Part shown: piece by piece, positions 1-11,151 of the stretch
Layout: the number at the start of each line of letters is the position of its first letter
How positions within the stretch are numbered: the stretch's first letter is position 1
Assembly (NCBI GenBank): GCA_004380135.1
Contig: QXCR01000027.1
Coordinates: 62,001-126,000, forward strand
Length of the DNA stretch: 64,000 nt
Origin: Stemphylium vesicarium
Taxonomy: Eukaryota > Ascomycota > Dothideomycetes > Pleosporales > Pleosporaceae
Direction: 5' to 3'
Program-made: the position numbers and the translations under genes
The notes under the pieces: generated by a model
Databases searched by the model: none
The model's input: only the letters and a program-made list of their open reading frames with translations
Told to the model about the DNA's origin: nothing

Positions 1-89
1 ACCGACGATCGTCGCATCTTTACCTCTTTGCTGGTACGCTTTTCGTTCTTTCTACTGCCCAGACAAGTCTCGCTTGCTGTATTCGAAGA

Positions 90-1882
90 ATGAATACACA
101 CGTTGAAGGGCCGGTGCTTAACGCACAGGAGTACAAAGACGAGAAAGGCTCCGATACTTCGCCAACCCCGCCCATGACAGTTGAGGATATCGAGCGTTCT
201 GCATCCGCCATTGAAGTAGATGCTGCGACAGAAGCGAGAGTGCTGCGAAAGCTGGACATTCGCATCGTTCCCATGATCTGCTGGATCTATTTGATGAACT
301 TCATGGATCGAGGCGCGTACAACATAGCCAGTGGGAGAACTTCTCTGACAATGAATAGTCAACATTGGAAACGCCAGGCTCTATGGTATGGAGGAAGACC
401 TTGGTATTGATCCAGAAAGCAATCAGTTTCAACTAGCGGTCTCCATCTTGTTTGTTACCTACGTCGTAAGTCAAAGATTAAACGTGATATTACTTGCACA
501 CGCTAAACCTCTTGTAGATCTTCGAAACGCCCAGTAACATGATAATCAAGAGTGAGTCACACATGTAGCTTGCACGTGAAACGCAGACTGATGTCTCCTC
601 CTAACGTTCAGGGATGAAGCCGGCACGGTACCTCGGCGGCTTGATGTTCGTTTGGGGACTTGTAGCCACTTTTTCGGCCTTTGTCAACAACTACGCCAGC
701 CTCCTCGTTTGCAGACTTCTCCTCGGAACGTTTGAAGCGGGATTATTCCCCGGTGTCATACTATACCTGTCCATGTTCTACAACAGGAGGAACGTGTCAC
801 TGAGGCAAGCGGCTTTCTATGGCACTTCTGCCATAGCGGGTGGATTGGGCGTTAGTAGCCGCCGCTGCATTTCTCTCAAGCGACATGTTCTAACAGCTTA
901 TAGGGACTTGTAGCCTACGCGATTGGTGAAATGGATGGTTACGCCGGATGGCGGGGATGGAGATGGAGTAAGCTATTGCTGCGAACAATATCTTGGGTAC
1001 TTGCTGACCTCGCACCTTTCAGTTATCCTCATCAACGGAATCCCGACCATCCTGACCGCCATTGCCGTACCCTTCGTCCTGCCAAACTCCCCAGAAACTG
1101 CCAAGTGCTTGACTCCAGAAGACCGGAAAGTTTTGCTTGCACTGCGAATGAAAGAAACAGGACAAACGGCATCTGGACAGGAGTTCAACAGGGAAGATGT
1201 CATGAAGGGTGTCAAAGACTGGAAGGTTTACGCCTACGCTATCGCCCAATTCGTCGGACTCGGCATGCTTTACAGCTTCTCAGTGTTTCTCCCGACCATT
1301 ATCAGTGGACTCGGAGGTGGATGGTCCCGCCAAACAGTCCAAGCCTTGACAATTCCTGTATACGTTGCCGGGTTCTTATCCTATGTTATCGGAGCATACT
1401 ACAGCGACAGGACACAGCAGAGGGGCCTCTTCTGCATCGCCGGGCTTACCGTGAGCATGATTGGCTACATCTTCCTCATTGCAGATAAAGGACTTGGCCT
1501 CAGTTTTGCTGGCTGTTTCGTCGTAGCTCTGGGACTTTGGGTCGCAACTGGCATCGCCTTTTCATGGATCGGCGTCAACAATCCTCGATACGGAAAGCGA
1601 GCCTTTGCCAGTGGTATGCAGATCACCATTGGAAACTGTTCTGGTATAGCAGCGCCATTCCTGTATGCAGCCGAAACAGGGCCTACATACAAGCCCGGAT
1701 ATGGTGCCACTATTGGACTGCTGGCGTTGGGTATTGCTATCTACATTTCACTACACTTGTACTTCCGCATGAAGAACAAGAGAAAGCTTTCGGGCCAGGA
1801 GAACTGGAGAATCGAAGGCAAGACTGAGGAGGAAATTGCGGAGATGGGTGAGGAGAACCCAAGGTACCTGTACACCACTTGA
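90..1882 (+). CDS. MFS anion:cation symporter, Dal5/allantoate permease type
   Basis: Predicted plasma-membrane major facilitator of the fungal Dal5-like family, which imports organic anions such as allantoate or vitamins by proton symport. The substrate cannot be told from sequence. Six exons give the only continuous reading: 90-330, 359-465, 518-551, 612-850, 904-967, 1023-1882 (514 residues). The soluble acidic N-terminus leads into helix 1, and the family motif NIGNARLYG follows the exon 1/2 junction. Further family marks are VTYVIFETPSNMIIK and the charged C-terminal tail ending in RYLYTT, which resembles the tail of the second permease at 4458-6176. Exons 3 and 4 carry LVCRLLLGTFEAGLFPG, the usual helix-4 signature. 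All junctions are GT-AG and in phase. The first intron is only 28 bases, which is odd and is treated as a finding. Family is confident; exact splice at intron 1 is less so. Confidence 0.88.
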
Positions 1883-2258
1883 GACATGCCTTATAGACGA
1901 CATCAAGAGCTTCTGGGGTTGAGGTTAGGTTGGGCTCTTCGCGGTGTTAGATTGGTTTGGTGTAGGAACATGGAAATAACCAAAGATTCCTCTGTATTAA
2001 ATTTTAATCACAATACTTGCATTCACTTCCCACTTGTCTCGTGTGAATGTGGAGCGAAGCAATCCCCGCGTTGGTGCACGGATATTCTCACGTGGTGCTG
2101 TGATCCCAAACAGGCCTAGCTCTGGTCTGACATCATCACAAGGGTCGCCTTTTTGGCCGCAGGATCACCGTTACCGACAGCCATAGGTGCACAACCACCC
2201 ACTCACAGTTCTTTAAGTTCAAACACCCCACCCGATACCGCAACTTGGAATTCGCTGA
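1883..2258. other. intergenic, MFS 3' end and F-box gene 5' region
   Basis: No gene recognised. It should hold the terminator of the upstream permease and the promoter of the F-box gene; no distinctive element seen. Confidence 0.5.
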
Positions 2259-4060
2259 ATGCCAAGTATATCCTTTGTCGGAGCCAAAAAACGCAAGACG
2301 CGTCATTCAGGTTATACCTTCAGGAGAGCGTGTCACGAGCCTGGTGTGACCATGCTTGGTCCTGCTGAGGGCGGACTTTTACGTCTTGTCGATGAGCTTC
2401 TTCTCAACATCATCGACCATATTGGCGCCCGGGATGCATTATGTAGCCTTGCTGTGACCTGCGCAAGGTTCCAGGGTCTCGTTGAGCCATACATCTGGCG
2501 CGATCTTGAAGTGCTCAAAGGCGAGCATGCGCGCAGGATCGCCGCAGCGCTTGACAGCCGAGACCAGCGAGCGGACTATATCCAGGACCTTGCCATTCGA
2601 TACCATGATGAGTACCGAGATGGTATAGAAGACTTGAATCACTTCATGGGCTTGATGAGCAGGCTGCGGCATCTGCACATTGAGAGCCCTTGTCCAAATA
2701 ACTCAGAATGGCAAAACGGAACTATCTACTTCGATGGATACTCAAGGATCGATTACACAAACTTAATGGCTAGTTCGGTGTATCCGCGGTTGGATATGCA
2801 AATGACGTTGCCGGCATTGCAATCGCGTAAGTCCAGCGTTCGACATGAAAAGAAACCAGCTAACTGGCGATAGTGACACTACATGCCCATGGCTCTGGAA
2901 ATAACAAGTTCACTCTAGGCCGCGCAGTGGCCATGTTTAGACATCCAACACTACGCAACATCACCCTGTCATGTCTGGACTTTGATACTAGATCTGGAGG
3001 CGAATTCGAGGTTTCCGAAGGAGAGATCAAGTCGACACCGCTTCAATCCTTGACACTCATTGAGTGTAATGTCGGTGTACCGTTTCTAGATTCAATTCTA
3101 AAGCTACCAAAGGCCTTGAAGGAGCTATCCATTGGCGAACGATTACACGCCTTTGAGGGCTGTAAGCCATCTATGGTGCCAGCACATCGCACGTCCTCGG
3201 CGTTGTTTCTTACAGCGCTGCAGAGACAAGCAGGTTCTTTGCAACGCTTGCAGCACTGTGGAGGCCACGTCAACTACCTAACCCCCCGCGATACGGACCC
3301 AGAAGGCGCTGCAAAACTCCGCTCACTTGTGAGCCTCGAGCACCTCGAGCTAGGTTTTGAGTCGCACCTTTACTACTATCTCCGCGCGAACGGCTTCCCG
3401 CCTGCCCTGAAATCTCTCAAGATGCTCGACTCCGCCATCTCCATCCACGCCGGTCATGACTTGCGCTCTCTATCGGACATCGCATTCCGCTCACTTCTCT
3501 CGCTTGTGAATGAATGCTTGCCGCGATCTCTAGCGGAAGACTTCACACTACACCTAAAGTTCTCAGACCACTCCTTCTTCCGCCTATTCGAGATTGCGGA
3601 TCCGACCGAGCAGTCCCACCTCCTGAGCGCACTCTTCTTCGACCGAGCCGCAACCTACAAAATTGCATCGATGCTGAAATCCTTCAGCTCCCAATCCCAC
3701 TTTCTCGTCTCCCGCGAAAATTTTCCCAGCGGCAAGTCCTTCATCCCACCCTACATGCACGGCGAAGAACTCCCCGTCGAAGAGATCATGTACAACAGTG
3801 AGGACTTCTGGCGCTTCAATGGTATCAACTACCGCATGATAGACGACGAGGGTTGGAGAAGCGAGCTGAAGAAGGGGAAAAAGCTGCTTGTTTGTAAGAG
3901 GTGCCGGGGGAGAGGGCTGGGCGTGGATGAGTGTCTTAGTTTCGGCGATGGTAGCGCGTGTATACCTTGCAGGGGCGTGAACGTACAGGGATGCGAATGG
4001 GATAGGGAGGAAGACGAGCAGCCGGCAGGCCTTCAAGTTCTAGAGGAAGCGAAAGTCTAG
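2259..4060 (+). CDS. F-box protein with C-terminal cysteine cluster
   Basis: Probable substrate-recognition subunit of an SCF ubiquitin ligase. Two exons, 2259-2826 and 2874-4060, joined by a 47-base GT-AG intron, give 584 residues. The F-box lies near residues 40-85: LLRLVDELLLNIIDHI followed by ALCSLAVTCARFQGLVEPYIW, the usual hydrophobic/Leu-Pro-less fungal variant. The middle part has leucine-spaced segments (for example LRHLHIES, LKSLKMLD) as in fungal F-box/LRR-like proteins. The last about 60 residues contain CKRCRGRG, then CIPC and a further Cys in QGCEWD. This spaced cysteine pattern could bind zinc. A start at 2351 (MLGPAEGG) just before the F-box is also possible; the upstream 31 residues are basic and of unclear value. 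Target is unknown. Confidence 0.8.
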
Positions 4061-4457
4061 GTTGGAGTATTGTGATGAAGCTTGCAGGTTGTTCATCTGA
4101 GCCATGATCTGTGGAGGTGTCAGTCAAGCTACTGGGGTTTAGCAATCTTTGCGTTTGGGTACGAACGCCAGGATAGTTTGCATATGCGTAATATATGCAA
4201 TCTACACATGTTGTTACCTCCTGGGATTATCTACTGGAGCAGGGTTAGCATGCATACAAAGGATTCTCTAAGAATCTGGTCCAGCAACTGCTGCAGACGG
4301 CACGACAAATTTACTATTGATTAATGAAAGCGGCAGAGATTCGAAGAACAATATGCACAGTGCGCTGTGCATAATCTCAACCGAAATCGATATATTCGTC
4401 ATCATAAACTCATAAGCCTGAGCAAGAAGTACCACCACAGCCCAATCCCAACCCACT
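4061..4457. other. intergenic between convergent genes
   Basis: Holds the 3' ends of the F-box gene (+) and the second permease (-). No gene or repeat recognised. Confidence 0.5.
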
Positions 4458-6176
4458 CTACAAAGTGTACCTATAGAAGGGGCTCTTATCACCCATAAGC
4501 AACAACTCCTCCTCACTATACCGCGCCCGAATCGCATCCTCGCCATACTCAGCAATAAGCGCATCTCTCTTGCGATTCTCCCTCGCATATGCCCACCTCA
4601 GCACAAAAGTCATAAGAATCGCAACGCAGCACATGGCCAAACTAGCCGAAAAGCCCGTCGTGTACTTTGGTGCCTCGCGCGCAAGATACACATTGCTACC
4701 CATGATACCGCCCATGTTACCCACAGAAATAAGCAACGCCATGCCAACCGCACGCTTGGAGGAAGGCGCGAGTGAGTTTCCGATCCACGAGACGAGGCAG
4801 GTGAAGGGGCAGTATAGACCGCCTGCGACGGGGAAGAGGAAACCATACGTGATGCCTGGGTATGCTGGCTTAGGGATAGCGAGCTGTGCGATGAAGCCTG
4901 CGACTGCGATTGAGTATCCAGCGATAATGTATGGGGAGCGCTTGCGCGTGAGATCCGAGGCCCACGCAAAAATCAGCGTGAGTATAGCGGCGAAGACGTA
5001 GATCGGGATGGTGAGCAGTTGGGCGTTTGCGCTGGTGTAGCCTAGACCCTGGATCACGGAGGGCACAGTGGCAGTGAAACCGTACACGCCCACCGTGTTG
5101 CCCCAGAAAACAACTGTAGCAGCCCAGATCTTCCAGTCTGAAAGTCCGGCGAGAATCTGCTGCTTGCCGATCTTGTCTGCGTTGGTTGTTTGGCCCTGGC
5201 CGGACCCGGAGTCGTTGGCGAGACGGGAAACGAGCAGATCGCGCTCTGGTTGTGTGAGAAACTTTGCTGTTTCGGGGCTGTCGGGGAGGATCTTCCAGAT
5301 TATGAGGGCGAGGGCGACGGGAATTAGACCTTCGATTAGGAAAATCCATTGCCAACTGCAGAGCGATGGATGTTAGCTTGGTGGTTGCATGTTAGGGGAG
5401 GCTAGGAAGAAACTTGCCCTGAGAGCCCAGAGCGGCCATCGAGTTGCTCGATGCCGTAGGCGAGAAGACCACTGAATGCGCCAGCGAGCGAGGCGGCTAC
5501 GTAGAAGACGGCCATGCGGCGCTGGACTTCATAGCGACGGTACCAGAGCGTGAGCAGAAAAGTCGCGGCAGGGAAGAAACCAGACTGGCAATGGGAGTTA
5601 GCATGTTTTGCTGAACTTGGTGCGTCGTTTTCTGCATACCTCAGTAACACCCAAGAAAAACCTTCCCGCGAGCAAACCACCGTAGCTCGATGTCAAACCC
5701 ATCAATGTCATGACCAGACCCCAGCAGAACATCAGAATGGCCATCCAATGACTTGGGCGCATCATCTTGAGGACAATGTTGCTGGGAACTTCGAGGATGG
5801 TGTATGGGACGAAGAAGAGTGTAACGGCGGTGTTGTATTGTGAGCCGTTCATCTTGAGCTCATCCGTCATACCAGCAATCTTTGCGTTTCCAACTGTCGG
5901 GCGTTAGTCTTCCATCTTGAAATTTCCGACATCATAACGGTGATACGTACTGTTACTTCGGTCGATGAACGCGACGAGATAAAGTAGGGAAAGCATAGGC
6001 ACGAGTCTCATGTCGACTTTCCTCAACACGCGCGCTGCTTCCCTCTCTTCGAGTTCTGTGTCTACGTTTTGCGCTTCAACCTCGCCTGATCCCGAGGAAT
6101 GCGATATCTTCTCCGCGACATTCTCAGCGTGCTGGTGCTCAGACGCGAGCTTGTCATCGTTCATCGCAGTCGCCAT
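4458..6176 (-). CDS. MFS anion:cation symporter, Dal5/allantoate permease type
   Basis: Second Dal5-like permease, expected in the plasma membrane; substrate unknown. Minus-strand exons 6176-5951, 5893-5640, 5584-5418 and 5355-4458 give 514 residues, the same length as the permease at 90-1882. The start is MATAMNDDKLASEH, preceding an acidic cytosolic N-terminus; an in-frame ATG at 6260 is further upstream but adds unlikely sequence. Family motifs are VAFIDRSN-IGNAKIAGM at the exon 1/2 junction, LAGRFFLGVTESGFFPA in helix 4, and WQWIFLIEGLIPVALALI, which begins exon 4. The last residues are SPFYRYTL. Intron 3 (5417-5356) starts with GC (GG/GCAAGT), not GT, because only this join keeps the reading frame and the WQWIF motif. 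The N-termini and intron near NIGNA are placed almost alike in both permeases, so distant paralogy is likely. Confidence 0.88.
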
Positions 6177-6963
6177 GGTGTTGTGCGCAGTATCTTGTTC
6201 CCTTCGCAATCGGGTACTGAGGTCAAGAAACGAAGACAAGGACGATGATGGGCAATGCACAAGGCCAACTTCACGCGGCGCAACAGATGCTATAAAAGCT
6301 TTCGGTTGAATGCAAATCCCGAATGCACTATCACAACGGCATACCTTGTCTGGATAGCTTTATCCACTCACACCGCATCCCTGCTTCCCCTCAACATGTT
6401 GCCGCTGGGGTGTGGAGTCGAACAACTGGTGTCTTGGCCGCCATCTGGGGTAGAAAGCGGCGATTTTGCGGGGTATGCCAAACCGATCTGCACCACCGGC
6501 TTCTGCACCTGTCGCACCGCCTGCATGACGTCGTGACGTTTGGGTCAACCATACGACAGGCGCAGAGACTAACTGGATATAAAACAGGGGCGTATCTGCC
6601 GATCTCAGAAGCCGCGGCGAGTCGGCGGACTATCAAAGACCGGTCGCCAATGTACTACATGATGTGGACTCTGGAAGAGTTTGGAGGAGTTTCAAAGACC
6701 GGTGGTCAGCGTGCTGAATCGAGACGGGTTAGAGACGAGTTTTGAGGACATTCAAAGAGCGGTGTCAATATTTTGAAGCAAGGTGTACTGAGAAGAGATC
6801 CGCGTACATCAAAACGCCGGTGGTTGATGTGCTGAAGCGAGGTGGACTAGGTCGGCGACATGCCGAAAAAAGCAAAACTGGGGTCGGCACCAACGCCGCT
6901 TCGGTTCCAGTTTCCTGTCCAGAGCCGCATTACCTTCTGAGCTTGTCAAGATACTTTGGGATT
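6177..6963. other. intergenic with tandem repeat
   Basis: Upstream region of the minus-strand permease and downstream region of the next minus-strand gene. Apart from the 60-base repeat listed separately I see no gene. Confidence 0.5.
6631..6867. repeat. degenerate 60-base tandem repeat, about 4 copies
   Basis: Four units begin at 6631, 6691, 6751 and about 6808 (spacing 60, 60, 57). Each opens with a variant of TCAAAGACCGGTGGT and continues with a loosely kept GTGCTGAAGCGAGGTG block and a purine-rich end. Units differ at many bases, so the array is old. No continuous reading frame runs through it. Confidence 0.65.
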
Positions 6964-7889
6964 TTATGCTCGGTCTTGCATATCTAGCTCCCCCTCGCTG
7001 CTCTCTCGCAATGCTTCATCTGGAGCGTGGGCGTCGCATTGCTCAGGCCAAAGCCGCCACTCATCCTCCCGGGAGTCGAACAAAGACTGCCCGCACCGAC
7101 ACAAGAATTGTACTCTGAATCTTACAAGGTTCCATGCGAACGTTCCCGCAATTTCCTTCAATTGATGGACAATTTGGTCATTCAACCCCGCGGGGCGATT
7201 TTTCCGAAGCACGACAGTTGCGATGGTTTCCAGTGATCGCTCGTCCGAACCGCTAATATTGGCGCTGTCCATCAAGTCGATAGCATCCGATAGAGCGCAT
7301 TGAACTGGGCTGTGTAGAAGGCAATAGAATATGTTTGCAATATGCATAATACGATAATGTGGCCATGGATCCCATGGGCTTCTGGGGAAGATCTTTCGGT
7401 GACCGTAGGAATCCCAATGGACTTCGCATGGCATAGAAGCCCAATTAAACATGAGGAGCGGCTTGATATCCAGATCCGGCGGGTTGCACTTGTTTGTATC
7501 GGGGCCTTTGACGAGCTGTGTTACTATCCTTGAGATGTTGTTGACTATACTGATGTCCGCATCTTTTGGTCGACGGGTCGCTAGGTATTCCGAGAGGTGA
7601 AGAAAGTGTAGACATGGCACGTAACTACGCGAGTACATGGGAAGGAATTCATTCTGGATTTTCTGGTTGACCTGAGTCAGTCCAGTATATGGCCGTTCGT
7701 GAAAGAAAGGTGAGGCATAGTCGATACCAGCGCCGGTGTGCTCAACGGGCCGATGGTAGAGAATGATTCTCCTGCGATACGTCCCGTCCGCTGCGGCAAT
7801 GTCGTATATACGATTACAGAGCTCTTTCGATCAGTCAGCAAAGGAAGGAAAGGGTCAAGACGTGCTTTCTTACCCCCGGGCAGGTCCAT
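6964..7889 (-). CDS. LPGEL-box (F-box-like/2EXR-like) hypothetical protein
   Basis: The first recognisable part reads MDLPGE-LCNRIYDIA after removing a 50-base GT-AG intron (7873-7824). This is the LPxELRNRIY start seen in a large family of fungal proteins related to F-box and 2EXR domains. The second exon runs 7823-6964 without a stop, giving at least 291 residues. It contains GLTQVNQKIQNEFLPMY, the second hallmark of the family (LTQVNRQIRxEFLPLY). The start at 7889 is minimal: the frame stays open upstream to about 8092 but has no ATG there, so an upstream exon may be missing. Family members have unknown function; protein-protein binding is only a guess. The gene at 50046-50926 is of the same type. 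Confidence 0.7.
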
Positions 7890-8755
7890 GAATCGAAATC
7901 GCGTATGCGTAGTAACGGCGTTCTGCGCATGGCAGCCCTGCGTGACGTTTTCGACTTCTACACCGCCAAAACGGAGTTCAGGCTGTTGAGAAAGCGACGA
8001 TGCATCAGTAGGTTGTAATGGTCTTGAGACTTGCGTGCTTACCGGTTCAACTCCATAACTATGGCTCTCTGGAGTTCGAGTCAGGAACTAGGGCGCATAG
8101 TTGTCTTTTGTAGAGCAAAAAGCCGCCAGGTATTGCTGTAGCATTGCGACTAACACTGTCCAGGCGTACCGGATGAAAATGGTGTTCTGCCACCCAAATG
8201 AAGCTGTTCAATTGGTAATCTGGTGTCGTACCGACTGCGCTTCGCTGAGAATGGGGTACAACCAAATTAGACAGTCGTCCGTTCCATGGAAAATGAGGCT
8301 TGATCTAATTTGGCGACCTATGCTGCCTCGCCACATCGTCAAACAGCGAGCAAAACTCGGTTTTTCAATGCACGGTGTATTTGGTTTTCAGGTTCCGAGG
8401 CTGTTGAGCGTATAGTTGATCGGTGTTGCCTTGGTATACAGTGGGTAGGCAACATCGCGAGGTGGGGTATCGATAGCATTAGCAATCCGACGTCCGCCTT
8501 TTCCGCGCGTGCTAATGCGAGGTGCAGTTTCCTGCCCGAACCACCTGAAAACCTCCATCTCGCAGAGACGCAGTCGTTGCTATGATTTTGCCCCTGTATA
8601 TCAACCGTATTGATATACCTGAACTATGGGCCGTTCGCTTCCGGCGACGCTGGAATGCATGAAAAAATGCGTGCAAATGGGTGACGCTGGCGATGCACAA
8701 GGTGTCATAGTGAACTATGGTTCCCGACATTATTCTTTAAGTCATGATTCTATCC
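7890..8755. other. intergenic, may hide a 5' exon
   Basis: The minus-strand frame of the LPGEL-box gene stays open to about 8092 without a start codon, so a small upstream exon is possible. Otherwise nothing is recognised. Confidence 0.4.
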
Positions 8756-9248
8756 TTACAAGATACCAATCGCGATATCGCCCTTGACGCGCGCAATGAT
8801 CCTGATATCGGCCTCCAAGTCCAACTTGATGTGTACCTTTAAGCTGCCCTTGACGTCTGTGCCGTTATCGAGGCCAAAGCCCCCCTCCTGCTTGCCTCCC
8901 TGGCCCTTGTCCTTCTCCTTCCCCTTGTCGCTTCCCTTGGGGTTTGTGACGGATCCCATGGTCTCGCCTACATCAGGGAGGCCACGGCCGCCGGCTGCGT
9001 TACCAGCAGTACCAGTGAGACTAGAGTGAAATTAGCATGCTGAGATGGGGCGGGGATGAAATCATATCATACTCTTTCGCAGCGTCAGACATGTTGAACT
9101 CGGATTCTGGTTCGGGTTCGGACTTGGGTAACAAAGGTGGTGTAGTGGGCGGAGTGGGCGGTGATGGAGTTTGAGATAGAGGAAGCGGCTTAAGATGAAA
9201 CTCTGTCTTCGGTTTCGTGCGCTGCGGTAATTGAGCTGTCCACGCCAC
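8756..9248 (-). CDS. small glycine/lysine-rich conserved fungal protein
   Basis: Two exons, 9248-9073 and 9020-8756, with a 52-base GT-AG intron, give 146 residues. The N-terminal part is rich in TPP/PPTPP, then comes MSDAAK-DLTGTAGNAAGG, a charged middle of repeated KG/DKG/EKDKG, and a C-terminal strand-like segment SLKVHIKLDLEADIRIIARV ending in DIAIGIL. This layout, a disordered N-terminus and an alternating hydrophobic C-terminus, recalls a family of short uncharacterised ascomycete proteins; I know no function. The ATG at 9092 (94 residues) is an alternative start and would remove the proline-rich part. Splicing is well supported because the reading continues in phase across GA/T as D-L-T-G. 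Confidence 0.62.
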
Positions 9249-9958
9249 TGTTTCGTAGACGTGTCGGTGGAGGGTTTGGAGGATGAGGTAGCAAAATGCA
9301 AGGCCCTGCGCGAGCGTATATCAGCTCATAAGCACCATTGGAAGGAAGCTAACCAACGGACTTATCCGACCCTCCCACGTCTACCACAGGTGCATCATCG
9401 ATCCACTGAGTCGGCGACCTGGTCTTTGCGAGAGTGAGCGCTGGAGTGACTTCGGTGATGCGAGCGATTCGAGGATTGCTGAGGCTCTAATGCATGAGGT
9501 GGATGGGACACTCGGCTAATGCTGTAGTCGAAAGTATATTCACCCAATACGGTAAATGCTCTGCTGAAAGCAGATGCGCAATTGACGACCTTGTCTGATC
9601 AGCATGTTGTGGCTTGCCGTTCGTCACTGGTTCCGGCATCTCTTATTGATCTTGTCGATCATGATGACCCAAGTGGAGCGGGTACCGGAAGCTACCCGCC
9701 TACTAGGGCATCATTGGCTCACAAACGTGGGCACACGCAGCCGCATCATGATCGGCCTTGACTTCCGTCATGGTTTCGATGCGGCATGTGTAACCTGAGA
9801 TCAGTACCTATCCCTTTTCGATGCGCTGTGATGCAGCTCTTACAGTAGGTAGCTCCAGCTCTCGTGCTAACGCATGAGAGCTTGGGGACTTGCATTTGCA
9901 ATCCACCTCTTCACGATTCTCAACAAAACATCGATTTCTACACCCAAAGGCTTTCAAG
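9249..9958. other. intergenic
   Basis: Region between divergent genes (8756-9248 on minus, 9959 on plus), so both promoters should lie here. No recognisable gene or repeat. Confidence 0.45.
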
Positions 9959-10588
9959 ATGGTATTCGGGCTCATTGCTCTTGTCGGATCAATTCCACTG
10001 ACGGTTACATCTGTCTTGACTCTCCAAGAGCAGACCGAGGCAGAGGATAGCGATGGTCCCAGCGCAGAATGGATGCGCGACAAGTGCCACATGCGGTGTC
10101 GAGCGACTGAGCGGACACCAAAGGATCGCAAGGAAATGTTTGAAGGTAGTCGCGTCGTGCTCTCCGAGGGTCGGTTATACGTTCAGTTGTCCACATACCA
10201 AGGACCGCATCTCCATCCCTTCTCCGGCTACTACCTACCGTTCCCGAACTCGAATTTCGAAGGCATCGTCTCTACCATCTCAGACAATCCTCCACAGCTG
10301 AATTGGATATACCTGGACACCGATTCGGACGTCTTCCACTTCAGCCACGGGCTGCGCGTAGAAGCGGAAGAAGGGCTCACCGGGCCGTGGGGTGCTAGTG
10401 TTTGCCTCGACGGCGAGAAACGGTATCTTTTTGAAAATTGGGAGGGTTTTATCGCTGTTGAGAACAAGGATGAGCCAGGATTGTGGAAGCTTTGCTTTGA
10501 CAAACACGACAACGGACTAGAAGGAAAGATACGTAAGGGACAAAGGACCGTAGAAGTGGAACTGATACGTGAGAGCATGGAAGACTGA
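9959..10588 (+). CDS. conserved hypothetical fungal protein
   Basis: Single exon of 209 residues starting MVFGLIALVGSIPLTV, a hydrophobic N-terminal segment that could be a signal or anchor. An in-frame ATG at 9890 would add 23 residues of low quality. The core has HPFSGYYLPFPN, GIVSTISDNPPQLNWIYLD, GPWGASVC and WEGFIAVENKDEPGLWKLCF, and the end is RTVEVELIRESMED. The spacing of these blocks matches a family that is common in filamentous ascomycetes but has no assigned role. No catalytic motif is visible. No intron needed. Confidence 0.75.
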   Translation: MVFGLIALVGSIPLTVTSVLTLQEQTEAEDSDGPSAEWMRDKCHMRCRATERTPKDRKEMFEGSRVVLSEGRLYVQLSTYQGPHLHPFSGYYLPFPNSNFEGIVSTISDNPPQLNWIYLDTDSDVFHFSHGLRVEAEEGLTGPWGASVCLDGEKRYLFENWEGFIAVENKDEPGLWKLCFDKHDNGLEGKIRKGQRTVEVELIRESMED

Positions 10589-11151
10589 TAGTTTGTCGCG
10601 TACATCTTTCCAGTCCTCTGTTCCGGTCTCTGGGCACGCCATGAAGTCTGCGAATACCTGTGAGATCGTGGAATCGACATACAAGGCTGATTGGCAGTGA
10701 GCATTAGGCATTCCGTTGCTTTGTCTGTGCTGAAAAAGGAGGCTTGCGGGTTTCCATTTTTACATCCGATATTCCCGGGAGGCGCTTCTTCGTGGCTTGT
10801 CAGTATTGTCTGCGAAATCTATGCGGCGATAATAACGCCCGGCAAAGCAGATGCATCGCTCTGCTAGCGCTATTTTCGTACAGCCTGTAGAACAGGGCGG
10901 TGCATGGATGCGGAGGAGCTGAAGAGGCGCGATGCTGCTGACGCGTGTCTTTGGGGATCGTGCCCAATCGGAAATGACGTAGAGACTAGCGCGACAGCAA
11001 ACATCGCAGCTGCAGCCTTCCAAGGACATCCTCAATTCTCCTTCTGAACATTCTGAGCGTTTTCTCCATCATTCATCTTCTCCGCATACCCGTATTCAAA
11101 CCCATAGCGATTCATAGCGTTTTTTGCTCCATTTTATAGCCCACAGCCACC
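10589..11151. other. intergenic
   Basis: 3' region of the 209-residue gene and 5' region of the small membrane-protein gene. Nothing else recognised. Confidence 0.45.

Noticed and set aside
6742..6987. Plus-strand 81-codon frame overlapping the tandem repeat
   Set aside because: Repeat units are not in one frame across the array, so it is not coding.
9604..9798. Plus-strand 64-codon frame between 9.6 and 9.8 kb
   Set aside because: No motif and located in a likely promoter.
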